The position numbers and the translations under genes were made by a program. Under the pieces are notes generated by a model, which did no database searches, was not told the DNA's origin, and saw nothing but the letters and a program-made list of their open reading frames with translations. A stretch of DNA of 64,000 bases from Lateolabrax maculatus (Eukaryota > Chordata > Actinopteri > Acropomatiformes > Lateolabracidae). The DNA is taken from assembly GCA_031216445.1 (NCBI GenBank), contig CM062209.1, positions 22,592,001 to 22,656,000 of the forward strand. Reading direction: 5' to 3'. Positions 35,501 to 49,100 of the stretch are shown one piece after another (position 1 is the stretch's first letter; each line of letters begins with the position of its first letter).

Positions 35501-38500
35501 CTCTACGCGGAGAGGAGGACAGAGATGATAGAGAGATGGGCAGGGAGGGCCGGGGGATGGATATGGGGGAGCTGATGCTGAGTCTCTTGGGAGGGGAGGA
35601 TGAGGGGCTGATGCTTAGCGAGGAGCCCAGGCGAGAAAGGAGGCTGCTGCCCCTCTCCCTCTCCTCCATCTTCTCCTTGGGGACATTGATCCAGGAGATC
35701 TTCTCTGGCATACTGCGCTGTCGGAGAGCACGGGCTGAGTGTCGCAGTGCGAAACGAGGTGGGGGTGGACGAGGAGGCGGGGACCGTGGCACACCGTCTG
35801 CAGCACTCAGCTTCCGGTTGCCGCTGCTGGTTTCACTGTTATCGTCCTGTAGCTCTGTGTTTCTACCAAGGCTGTCTCTGCAAGGGTGTTGAGTATCCTT
35901 GTTGTTGGTTTCTAGGCTGTCGCAAGCCGGTGCCTCCCCCGGGCCTTGCTTTGTTGTGCCAGCGGGTTCTGAAGTGGTGCCGTCGTCGTTGTCTGGTTGG
36001 TGAACCTTTATAAAGAGGGGGTTGATGAAACAAAGTGCTCCATTGGACTGGCAACGCTCAAGCTCAGATGGGGTGCGAGTTAGAAGCCAAGGGCGCCCTG
36101 GGGTGGTAGCCAAGGAGACTGGTCTCTGGGCAGGGGGAGGTGGTCTGTCAGGAGCAGCTATTCCTGAAACTGAGCCCTTCCTCCTGGGGAAAAACTGGGC
36201 CTCCCAGAAGCCTGTGTGAGACAGTGAGAGAAATATTGTAACTGTATTATGTATGCAGGGTGTGATACAATATGTAAAAATGGAATATGTCTGGGCCCGG
36301 TCCTATCAGCGGGGTTAGCCATGATAGTAATATGTGGATGGAAGCCAACATTAGCTTGCCCAAACCTGGACCACAGATTTGGTAGCTCACACCTTGAAAT
36401 TGGTGTTCGTAAAGGGGAACTTCACTGACTATACACATCACTTATTTTCAGAGATTAGATTATGGAATACCATTGAAGTTTAACAGTACATTCATAATAG
36501 ATTTATCATGAACTGAACTTTGTAGCACATTTTGGTTTGGTAAGCCTGAACTGAATAATTATAGTCTTATTAGTGTAATGCACTCTAATTACAGTCTATG
36601 TTAGGGCACGCAAGAACATAAATTCAAACGTGTTCCAACTGGAAAGTTTCAACATTCTATTAGTTGTTGACGGTTACCAAAACTATGCCCAGCTCATAGT
36701 ATCATTGATACGATATATCCACTGTTTGGGACCACTGAGGTTTTTCTTGCACATTACATCAACAGCAAACAAGGTCAAGTCAGTCAAAAATAGTGTCACC
36801 ATTGTTGAAAAAGATTTATCTGAAAATAGTTCCACTGAACATGCTAACTAATTTGAGATGGCATCACCTTGGTTTGTCAAGTCTAAAACAGACTGAGGTG
36901 CAAATCCTTCTCCCTACGGTGTTCAAGCAGTGTCTTGCTGCAGATTCAGACCAGCAAATTCCATAGAAATATTGGAACATACTGACATATAGCTTTGTGT
37001 ATGTCAGACTACTTACTGACCATATGTAAATGCTTTAGTCCAACAGCAAGAATTATAGCCTTAAGGTAATGTTTAAGTATTATAAGGATAAAGTATTTTT
37101 ATCCTTAGTTTTCCCCCCCAAAACTCTGGTAGATCTTGAACCATGTTTTGCGTACCACCACATCCCTGCCAGCAATAAAACAGTTGTCAGCTATTTGTCT
37201 TCTGCTGTTCTTTTGCTAGCTGATAATTTTATAGACTTAACCCAAACTGTGCTACACCACAGCGAGCGGCAGAAACAAAATATACTGAAAAAAGATTAAC
37301 TTATGGCAACCTAAAGTCACCCACTCCCAATGATGACTCATAGTCCTGCAATTACAACTGGCCTCAAAAAACCTCTAAATGCTGCTTGGTTTAAAATCAC
37401 TCCCGAGGCTCAGTCTGTCGGATATTTTTCCCCAGCAAACGAGAAATAGGAAAAAAGCAGTGAACAATCTGCTGGACCCTTAGAGTGGGAGCCGTACCAG
37501 ACAGAGCAAAACAAGATGGAACAATACCACATGAGGAATACCAGTACCAGACACAGAGCAACTCCTTCACACAACTACAGAGCAGAAAAAAGAGAGCGCA
37601 ACAATACTCACTGTGATCCCAAAGCTCAATGACACACAAACTGCTGTTGATCTCACACTTGGTATAACTTCACTGTACACTTCTGATGGTGTTGCAGAGG
37701 ACACTGCTATGTTTGCACGAGCTGAAACTCGACTGGCTTTTCTGGTTCACTCACGCTCGATCTGTGTTATGACTCACTCCTGTTTAAGTGTGTGTGGGCA
37801 GTCTGTTAGCACACTATTCCTGCCTCCCTCCTTTTTAGCTGAAGTTGCGTGAGCGCTCTCTCTCTCTCTCACACACACAGAGACATTTTTTTCCTATTTC
37901 CCTCCTACTCTACTCTTGTTTACTCTGTCTTCTAAGAATATCGTTTTTCTCTGTTGCTCACATGCTGTGATTGCATTACTTATTACTGTTGTTGATATTA
38001 TTATATCATTAGATACAGTTTTGATAATTCTGCTTGTTAAAGATATTTTACAATTCGTTTTGACATCCCTAATTCTGTGGAATTATTTTGATTACTCAGT
38101 TATACATGCAGGCATGTTCACACATGCAAAGCACAGCAAATGCTGTATATTGTTCAAACACACACACACACACAGACACATTTGTACACCTGGGACTGAG
38201 AGCAGAGAAGAATGTGGTTTGGCGTGGTTGATGTAAGAATTTGGAAAGTCAAGTGTAAGTCAGGGCCAACTTCTAGAAAGATTTGACAGCTGACCTGGAG
38301 CCAAAAATAGTATAGAGTTAACACACTTGTACGGGAAGTCAGTCACTGTAGTTCTTCCGTAGCTGGGAATATTTCAGAAACGTAACTACTGACTGGGCTT
38401 ATATGTAGTATTTATAGCAAATAGGTTGATTGAAAAACACATACCTATTACATGCCAAAGTGGGCAGCAGATTTTGGCTTTGATTGCCATGCTGTGGCAT

Positions 38501-41500
38501 TCTCGTCGGAAAATTAGAACTTGTAGCAGCTCTACAGCTGAAAGGTAAATAATAGCTGTTATGTGGCTGAGTCTGTTAAGTTTTACACAGCAGATTGGTA
38601 AACATAACTATAAAACACTTAATGTTTAATAGTCTTCACAGTGTCCACCTGTGTGGCTATGTAAAGGTATTACGAAAATGTACTGATATAAGTTGTATAT
38701 TATCTTTGTAAATATCTGTGTCAATTATTTATAGTAGATTTCTGAAAACAACTGGAGCCTCTCTGACTTCCAGGAAATGAAGCAAACCTGCAGCAGAGCA
38801 AGGTAAGGTAATCTTATCGATCTCTTTATAAGGCACTTCTACTGTAGCTGCAGAGGAAAATATTGAGCCTAGCACTTCAGGAACAGCCCTGTCTCTCTAA
38901 CCTTTTAAGCTATTAGCCAACTCTATACACCACCAAAGCACAAATAAAAACTGAAACGGTAACAGGGCCCCACTAAAGTGGGCCATGATCAAACCATGTA
39001 TCAAAATCACATTTTAATCCCTAATATTTTAGCTTGATTTGGGTAAAATTATGACAAAAAAGGGGTGAATGCATGTGTTGGGGGCTCCATAGTGGCCAAT
39101 AGCTAATTTTTGCCCCGGGCCCCCTGGCAGGTTACAACCTTCTCATACTTTAATAATCAAAACGCATCACAAAAGATGACAAACTGTCTCCTAAAGCACA
39201 TAGAGCCATTTAACAGGTAATATGACACCGTGAGGACGTCAGAGCAAACAGTGCTCTTTTCTCATCTTTCTTAGCCATAGATGTTCTATGTACGTCAGAA
39301 CTGCCTTTTAGATCAACCATTCACTGTTGCTTAATTACCTTCAGAGACACAAAACCCACCATTGTGTCACCCACTAAACAGGAAACCCTTTTATGAATGA
39401 AAGAAAGAGAGAGACACACTGAGCCATACAAGAGAGGGAAAATAGAGAAAGAATGTATGCCTGTAGATTACTGAGGACCACATTAAAGGGTGGGTGTCAT
39501 CAAATCATTGTGTGTCTTCCTGAACCTGTTAAGAGGCTGTCGGGTCTGGCATTCAGACCAGAGTACACATGATAGCTCAGAGCTGAGTCACAGCAGCAGA
39601 GCCTGAATGGACAGAAAGGTCACTCTGAGTGGGTTGGGAAAAGAGAAGTGGTATGGAAGATCAGTCCAACAACACCTACACTTTTAAACCTCAGCTAAAA
39701 TAAGTAAAACAGTGTGTAGTATAAGTTTCGAAGAAGCAGATCATGCCTGCTTCTTCTAACTAGTAAGTAAAAGAAGAAGTAAAAAAAATACTACACACCT
39801 TTTTGAGATGGAGGTGTTGGATTATATGAATGAAAATGTGGTGAAGGCTGTAAGAAGACAGAGGCCTTCCAGAGTCAATGCCCAGCTGAGCAGCACTGAT
39901 CTGGGTCTGGAAGCCATTTAACACTGGCATGCCAGTTAATCCTTCTGGAGGGGGGGTTGATGGGCTTTATGAGTGTGACTCCTCAGCAGAAAGAAAGAAA
40001 TAAACTATATTTTTACACTCAACAGATGTGGGATGGATTGAAAACACTCTACTTTTCAGAATCTGCAAGAGGCTGAGGAAATTGCAATCCAATAAATCCT
40101 TCAGACTGACTGGAGAAGTGCCTCTGTTGATACAATAAGGAAGATTTGTAACAAACACAACTCATGACATAACACAGTGATACTATACCTCTGCACACAT
40201 GACCTACTATAATCTCTTAGCTTTTCATAGATGACATGCTAATCCTTCCTGTTGACTCCTCTCCAGTGACTCTATCTGACCTACTACACTATATTTTCAC
40301 TAGTTTTTGTGGCCATGAGAACACCTAATGATGTACATTTACATGTATGCTGGCCAACATTACAGATACTATGTTTTCATACTAAACTGTTAATGTGTAC
40401 ATGTGCAAACATCTGTAAATGTTATCAGCCAAAGTTGTCAGTGTGAAACGTAATTTCTTTGATATATTGCATTTGTATCTGTATTTCTTTGTTATCTGCT
40501 GCAATGTAGTCTCACCTTCAGCCTGCCATCAGTTCACAGATTGCATGCTTGTCCCCCAAATATATATTCCAATGAGAACAAACCTGCTCCGAGTTTTGCA
40601 ACCTCCTCAAGATCGGCAGATGTTTTGGCAGAAGCAATGGCCTGTGGGAGCTTCAGAGTGAAGGGCAACACATCCCTGAGAAAAAGAGAAATGGGTGAGT
40701 GAATGAGAGAAAGACTTGGTCAACAGAGAAAGGGAAAAGCGAGTGAAAGAGGGCGGGACTGAGAGCCTATTCCTAAGAGTGTGTGAGTAACAGCGTTGGA
40801 AAAGAGGAGCGTGGCCTGGCCTGGGTCTGTGGTGTTGGCTGGACCGTATATTCAACCACACGGCCGGAGGGTAATACCTCCCTGCTGCTCTCCTCCGCGT
40901 GGGTCTTTTACAAGACCTTTCAAAGCTTTTATACGGTTTCCAAAGGCTTCAGTCAAGCAAACGTGAGTGATCAAAGCTGAAAATTATACTTACAGATTTC
41001 TGAAGTCAGTGAAACCAGGACACTCTAATGTGTTAAAGGACTAAAGCACTATTGTGGAAATGACTACCAAAGACACAGAACTTGGCCTAAAAATTGTGTA
41101 GATAAAAATGTGAAATGGCAGTTTCGAAATTTAGGAAACTAAGTATTTTGAATAGATAAATATAAGGTATTTAAATATGTTAAGCTGTGTTTTTTTTACC
41201 TTTAGTAGAACTATGGAACAGTTTTTTTATGGGTGGGTCCCTGTTTTGTTTGTCTCTTGCCCACACATGTGAAGGCATAAGCAGGTGCATGCAGGTGACA
41301 CAATACACATTCCTGCCAAAGGTTTCACATGATTTCATTGATCTACAGGTGGCATTAATGCTGCAAGAAACGCATTAATGCATCAACAAAGGCAGGGAAG
41401 AAGAAAACTGCTAACTATAAATATCTCTTAACAGTAAACTTAGCTTTATTTTGCTGCATACATTGGTAGTTAACACATTTCAATTATCTGGCCAACTGTA

Positions 41501-42494
41501 CTGAAAGAAAGTGCCTCCAATTATAATGTTGAAATCTAAATCCTGCTTTGAAAAACCAAAAGACTCAGAGTCTGTTAAAATGACAAAACAACGAGTAAAG
41601 ATAAGACAAATCTGACTCCAGTTCTGGCACCAGTGGCGCTATGTACAATGGAATAGTTATACACTAGTCATGTATTTCTATTTTAACTATGTATCCATCT
41701 AAAAATGGATCTGTGCTTCCTTGTTTAGATAAAGGTTAAAAGGTGGAATATTTTGTGGAGTGCTTTTTTCCATCCTTGATACTTCCTTTTTTGTCTTTGT
41801 TATGATTTAAAGCTTAGCAAACTTAAGACTCTTTTCTACACACAAAACAACAAATCTGTAAGAGTTATATAGTAAAACACACATTTATATATTTTTTATC
41901 TGAACATACAATGTCGGAGTACTTGGAATTAAATGATAATGGCTATACTTATCATTCTTGACCTTTAATATATTGATTTTGGGATTTGATTATGTATACA
42001 ATGTTAGTTTACAGGGTACTAGAAATTTGATGGAGTCTGGCTTGGAGATGTGCACCAATTCTGTGGTTGTAACCAACCAACCAACTTGAATATGTATTCA
42101 ATGACACACATTTGAGAAAACCTGATGCCTCTGTATCTGATGAAGAGCCAACCGGGGCTCGAAAAATTACACTTTTGCTAAATGAATTTAAGAAAAATGA
42201 TTTTGAATGGGGGCATTCTACAGTGTTGCAAGTCCTTGTGAAACAGATACACACCAAAACAGCCCCTGCCACTGTTCCAGGGATATAAGAACCATCTGGA
42301 TGGGACACTCTCAGCCTTAGTATTGTCACAATAGTAATAATAGTGCAACATTTTTGCAAACTGGCACCATTACAAGTTTGCCAAATTAGCTATTAGCAGT
42401 TCTTGTTTGCAATGTAGCCATAGATGCACCAACAGCTATCAGTGAATTACTTTGATACTGAATAAAGCTTAAAACCTGATGACTCTCAGGCATT

Positions 42495-42543
<49 letters not shown>

Positions 42544-45500
42544 ATATATTTATTTATATATTTACATAAATCTAAATTGATTTATGGACGTTTATACATG
42601 ATGGACATCATAGATTATGATATCCTTAAGAAGTATAAAAAAATTGACAGAGTTATGACTCAGAGGAGAGAAGAAGAATTAATTTTGATGCAAATTGCAC
42701 CTCACCCTCTCCCTCTTCGCCCCCCTTCAACCCTCCCACACTTCCAGTTTGAATACCTCCAATGTATATAGATAACTATATATACATGGGTCACATCAGT
42801 GTGGTTTGCATGTCTAATCATCAGTAATTCTTATTGATGACCTCACCTGCTGATGCAGCAGAAAGCCACCAGACGAAAAAGGTCTGCAAAGCTCAGGCCC
42901 GATCCCTCCAAAGAGAAAGCTGTAGGACAGAACAACATGATCAAGACACAACAAACTACAGGAAACTGTGAGAACGTTTGCTCATTTCTTTAATCTGCTT
43001 CAAAGAAATGTGAAGTCCTGTGACTTGAACTCTTAAGTATAAAACATGTATTATGGTTTTTACTTATTTCACTGGCAAAGGGTGAAGAGGACATAGCGGA
43101 GAAACAAGCACAAAAACCAGTGCAAAGTCTTAAACCAATGCATGCAAATAAATGAGTTACTTCATTTTTATAATCCCTAGATTAACTTGAATACCCCTAA
43201 AGATAAAAGAATTGGATTGGTATTATGAGTGTCATATAAATAATCAGAACAAATAGCAACAAGAATGACTGTGATGGTAACCATGTTGGTCCTGTGAACC
43301 AGCCCTATTGTTGCTTAATAGATTTGTTAGATAACAAAATTTGTTACGGGGAAAACTCATGCATACATATTGTCGGTAATACACTGAAAGATAACTTGTT
43401 TTGCTAACAACTTGGCACACAATCACAGCTTCCAGTCAAGGCTTCAGGCATTTAACTAAAGATGATCAAGGTCTGGGTGTGGATGGAGATAAAAGGCATT
43501 TGTGTGTGTACACAACTGTGTGTGTGTTTTTGTGTGTGTATAAGAGAAAAAAAATTATGGATTGTCAAAAATGTTGATTGATGACTCACTAAAATGGAAT
43601 CTTTTGCAGTTACGTCTTTACAAAACAATTTAATCCAAAGGATTTATTAAACAAATGGTTAAATAGGGAGAATGATGCAGAGAGAGTGAGAGAACAATAT
43701 ATGTTTACACTGTGGAGGGACTGAGGTTAAATCCAAACATATGTCTAGATGGCAGCAGGCCCACGACTTAGAACTGTCCTTATCAGTGTCAAATCTCCCC
43801 TGAGCTCTAAGCATCAGACTTAGTCTTGTTTAGATGTTGTGTTTTTTTGGTTTGTTTTTTTAGGAAGAAATCTTTATTTGTCATTGAGCATGCAAACTGT
43901 ACACAGAGCACACACACAACAAAATTGCATTTACACCCTATATACATACAGGCCCCACTAAGCATATTCACACACATACATGCATACATATATATCAGAT
44001 AGGGGGCCCGTAACATGCGTGGAGAAGGCATAGGGTTGTTAAATATTCAGTATCAGTTAGCTTTTATATGTGACAGACAGATCTCTCAGACCATTCTCAT
44101 TGCTGCAGTACACAGCTCAATAGACAGTTTCTACTCTGCATTTACTTTATATACAAGGGTTTGAAGGAACTAGTCAAACTGAATGGTAAGATCAGACAGA
44201 CTTGTTTCCAAGTTTAAGTTACTTTGGCACAAGAAAATATCTTAATATATATAAATCTTAATATATATAAATAAATAAATATCACTGGTTCTTGTAGCTT
44301 TTGTCATAGTCTCTATTATTTGCATTAGGAGCTGCTGCATGAACAGCGTCAGCTTAAGTAACCTAAACAGCTGGATTTTAGCTTTGTCAGCTAGGTTAAA
44401 AGCAAGTCAGCTGATTCAACAAATAAGCTGATGTTAATATTAACATACATCTATGAGTCACTGATATCTAGCAGGCCTGATACTACTTAGCTCACAGTTT
44501 GGAGCTAGTCAGCGGAAACACTTAATAATAAAGCAATTATAATTTAAAGCTGCACTAATTTATATTTTTATAATAACGATGGAGCAAATGACTATGTGGA
44601 ATGTGAAAGGTATCACTTATAGTGATAATAAGGCCACAGAGTATTTGATCACACAACTCTGCAGTTCCTCTCAGCTCTGCAGAGCCTTTAGCATCTTTCA
44701 GCTCAGTGTTTTGGTTTTACTTTACTTTTTGTCTTTGGTTCACTCTCACCGCACTGCAGTCAGCCTTGTTTCCAGCCAAAAGCATTTAAATGTTTCAGAG
44801 AAAAAAGCTCAGAAAACCTACTGCTCACTACAGATTTCTCTGCCTCACCTCCACAGAATACGTCTTCATATCTGGCACACAAACAACAACACTACACAAC
44901 TGCCGACAATCATTCTCTGTGGAAGAACACAAGCTCTAACGTGCATTAACATGCAAGTTTCTGAGTAAAATGAGTCACATACAGTAAAACTGAAATTCGT
45001 TTCAGTCAGAAAACCTATTGCAACACTACTTTGGCGGTGTGGCTTTGCTCCTGTGGTGATAAGGAAACAAATGTGAAATAAAGCTTAATACAGACCCCTC
45101 AAAGAACCTCTGATGAACGTGAACACACAGAAAACATTCTGAATTCGTAAGTGCTAACCAGTTTATCAGTCATGCTAGTGGCATGGCTTTATGGATATAA
45201 ATAGCTGTTGTGTTTCTTCTCACAGCTCTATCACTCCAAAATTCCAGTTAGATTAGATCTCGGATCTGATTAACCCTATCACTAAAACACGATGTAAATA
45301 TAAATAAAGATGGACTGTGAAAAGGATTAATATTCTGCTCATACTATTGTTTTACTTGTTTTACCCCAAACTTTGGGGTAAAGACTTTGGGACTGCAACT
45401 GATTGTAGCCAATAAAAGATTGTGTGCTGTGTTCTTCCAGATTTGACACAAGGCAATGCATTATGTGTTGACAGTGACGTTGACTTATTAAAAATAATTT

Positions 45501-46085
45501 ATCTTATCCTTTGTATAAAGCTAGTTCTTTTGTATTGTTCTCTTCAGGCGATAAGAGAGACGTCCCCGACTCTACCGTCTACACCTTTAACCACTAGTAA
45601 AGGCAGTGGAGGCTGTAGTGGGCGGGGATTCACACGCAGCGCATGCTCTCACTAGGTAAGCATTTGGAAATTCCAGTCTGGTCAGCACACACAGGTACTC
45701 AAAGAAGAGATGTTCAGTCAAAGCTTCAGGAAAATCCCAGTATTTTAAGTAACTGTAAATAGAACCCAATACAGAAGAAAATAACAGTGGAATTAGTGTT
45801 ATACTAATGTGGACGGGGTGATGGAAGAGAAAGACGTGAAGCTACCAGGTCACTAGACACCTCACAGGTAGAGATAAAGTATAGTGAAGCCTCTGGCACA
45901 TTAGATGACATAACCCTATAAACAAATCTGTTTGTTGCTGGACAGCTTCCTCAAAGTGCGTGTATTTTTGCATTTCCAGTGCATTCTCACAGCAGGGAAC
46001 ACCCGTGCTGTGCCGCACTGTTGTGGTCCTGTTTGATAGTGGGGCGGACCGCGGCCAACCCTGTGACACTTTCCCCCACTCAAAT

Positions 46086-46118
<33 letters not shown>

Positions 46119-49100
46119 TACTTTATTCATTCCCAAAGGGAAATTAAGTCGTCATAGCAGCCAGTATATTTGAATACAATAAAATACAATACAATACAAT
46201 ACAAGATGTGTCTTGCATGGTTCGACCCATGTGTTGCTCTGTTTGTAAAGTTTCTCAGTACTTTTATAGCCCCCAATTGAATGCCTGTGGTTCAGAGTTT
46301 AGTTTCACTCCTATGTTCCTGTTTGTGCTATCAGATATCAGCCTTATTTTACTGTTTACTGATTGCTATCAGCCATATCAGAGCTGTGCTAAGTTACTAC
46401 TGATATAAGCCGACCATTTCTTGCTGCTTAACACAAAGAACTTTCCAGGGACCCCCTTCATTAAAAAAACACTACCTCAGTCCCAGCAGAAGTTTCCATC
46501 AAAATGTTGTGCAAATTATAACCAAATTTCCGGATAACTGGTAAAAGAAAAATAGGCTATAAAGAGTTTATTTACTCAGTTTATTTGTGAATTAATTGGT
46601 TATGATGCAATTCACATTCTGAATGGTTTGACTTGAGTAGATGTAAAAGTTACTTGGAGCCAATCTTTGTTGCTGCAATTTATGATTTTCGCTTATGTTA
46701 TTGGTTATCAGGCTGTTGTCCATAGTTGCTGTCAGCATGACACCTTCATCATTTTGATAAAAAAGGATTTCAGTCAGGACCACTATGACAAAAGGAACTT
46801 GATCGACATGCAGTAGATATATTTGCAGTTATATGTATTTGGCGGTATGCTCTGTGTATTTGGGGGCAAGAACCCCCAGTAGGGTACAGGACAGAGCAGG
46901 CATCAATGACAATAGAGATTACATTGATAAATCAGACACAGCATGAAGAGAGGAGCTGTGGTGGAGTGGGGGTTGTGAAGTTGCTTGCAGGGGAAGCAGC
47001 CAGGATAGGCAGGCTGAAGCAGCTTAAACAGGGCGCCCTGAATGAGATCGCCAATAGATCCGTAGAAGGGAATCAGCTGATCCATCAACTGATGTGGCTC
47101 CTGGATTGCAATGGTCAGCTGATGTAGCTGGGATATTGAGCTGAGCTTGACTCCGTGGCCTGCATGAACTAACGCGATGCTCAATTTTGTAAAAAAAAAA
47201 TAAAAATCTTGCTGAATACATATAAGTAATCCATCATGAACCTGGAATGCCATCATTCACGTCAAACATTTCTTCATTTTCAAACAGTTCTGATTACCCT
47301 GAAGACACAGACATATTTTACCACTGACTATGGGTGTGTTTTCGGTGATAATCTGTCATTCCATTTTCTCATTGTTTGTGTTGCTGGAGGAAGACTTAGA
47401 AACCTGATTGCCAGCTTTGTGTTTTTCAAATTAAATTAACACCAAAAACAACACATGAAGTTCCCAAGTGCTTACTGTACTGGCTCTCCTTGACAGAGAA
47501 GTCTTTGACGGGAACTCCAGAGTCTTTATCCATGCGTAGAGATATTACTTTCCTCTGGAGGCTAGTTGACTTCCTCACCACAAATGTCTGCAGGCCAGAG
47601 GAGGAAACATCCAATCAGAAAATGCTTCATACTTCAGTGTTTACTGAAGAACTGCGTCATTCGTTAAGGAGTTTTGCTGACTCAAGTGTTTTTTGTGAAG
47701 GATTTGTGATATGGCAAGGACTGTCAACATCCATAGTTTTATACATTTACCTTAATGTACTGTATATTTTTTATTTAGAAATAAAAATGACAGCAAAAGA
47801 CACTATATCAGTATATATGTACCTATATGGATCTGTTCTCAACTATTCACAAACATATAGTAATGTAAAGAAATGTACATCTGACACAGTACCTACTTTA
47901 GTCTGCTACTAAGCACCTAAAACAGCTGAATTTAGCAATGAATCTGGAGGGTTTAGTTTGTGGTGTATCATATTATGCTGAGGTGTTGTAGTTGTTGTGC
48001 CTGCCCATCTGTGTGTGCTAAGAAGTGCATATTTTTACAAAAAAGTGAAGTTTTAAGTCAATAGTGTTGGATAGGAGAAGCCACAGTGGCTGCTGGTCCC
48101 TCACCCCGGTGGGTTGGCTCTGCAGTATATGCGCAGCGTCCTGGTGGCTGAGGCCCAGCTGTAGCCACACAGCATGTGTTTGCACCAGTCTGTCCAGAAC
48201 ACTGAGCCGCCGATGGAGGGAGTCGTAGCCGGAATCTCTCGCACCGGCCAGCCCCGCTCCGATCCTGGCACAAGGTGAGGCCTGCAGGAAGAGGCCTCCC
48301 ACCTCCTCGCCGAGCCTGAAAATGAGATCAGACAAATATAAGACAGCACAGTACGGGGATTGCATACTTCATATCACCACTGAATGTTGTAACACAGAGA
48401 TGTCAGACTAACTCCATTGTGACTGAAATATCTCAGTTAATCATCAGTTTATTTTTGGCAGAAGAAAAGCAATGTCTCTGTAGAGAACATACAGTTCATA
48501 TTTATTTTGAGATGGTGACAGACTTTATGATTACTGGAAACTACAAAGATAGGACACCCTACATATAATGACTATTTCCACCAAAACACAAAGTCTTAGC
48601 AGCCACAAAAGAGAACATAGTGAATGACTCAGTGTATACAGAGTAGAAGTATACAATGGCATGAAATGGAAGTAAATGTACTTGTTTACTGTACTAATGC
48701 ACTAATAATCTACAAACCTCACAATGTGAGAATTGTCATACTGCTCTCCAGCCTCTTGCACACTTCCTCTACACTAGAAAGGTACTTTCTGAATTCTGGC
48801 CAATGCAGGGCCTTGCTGGGTGATGCCGTGTTGTGTTGCAGCAAAAGTTCAAGATAAAAATACTCAGGAAGACAAGCAGTGACTGCATCAGGGAAGAAAC
48901 TATTAGAATCCGTCAACAGCACACATTTTAACAATTTTATCTCCCAACTGTCAACCCCAACTGAGCTGGACTGGAACAGACTTAGTCCAACTTCATCCAA
49001 CTAGCCCACATGCCTAAATCATATTTATAATCACAATGATGTAATGTGTTCCACGTTTAGTCTCACTTTCAGAAACTGGATTTAGTGCGCTGCTACAGTA

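Larger units (their letters stand above)
42920..47475 (-). other. rin2 intron
   Basis: Contains two retroposon 3' tails in - orientation (43869-43968, 46088-46204), a + strand exon-like block at 45548-45655 and the second copy of the repeat pair (46771-46916). Confidence 0.55.

Noticed and set aside
44579..44968. 129-codon + strand open frame
   Set aside because: No family resemblance, no splice context, and it is within a rin2 intron.
48265..48281. Acceptor ctgcag at 48282 for rin2 exon 3
   Set aside because: It has the better pyrimidine tract but puts exon 2 and exon 3 out of frame; the acceptor at 48265 restores frame and gives the conserved sequence.
48281..48365. Extension of rin2 exon 3 upstream through the open frame to 48365
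   Set aside because: The extra residues do not match RIN2, and the splice phase from exon 2 requires the start at 48264.
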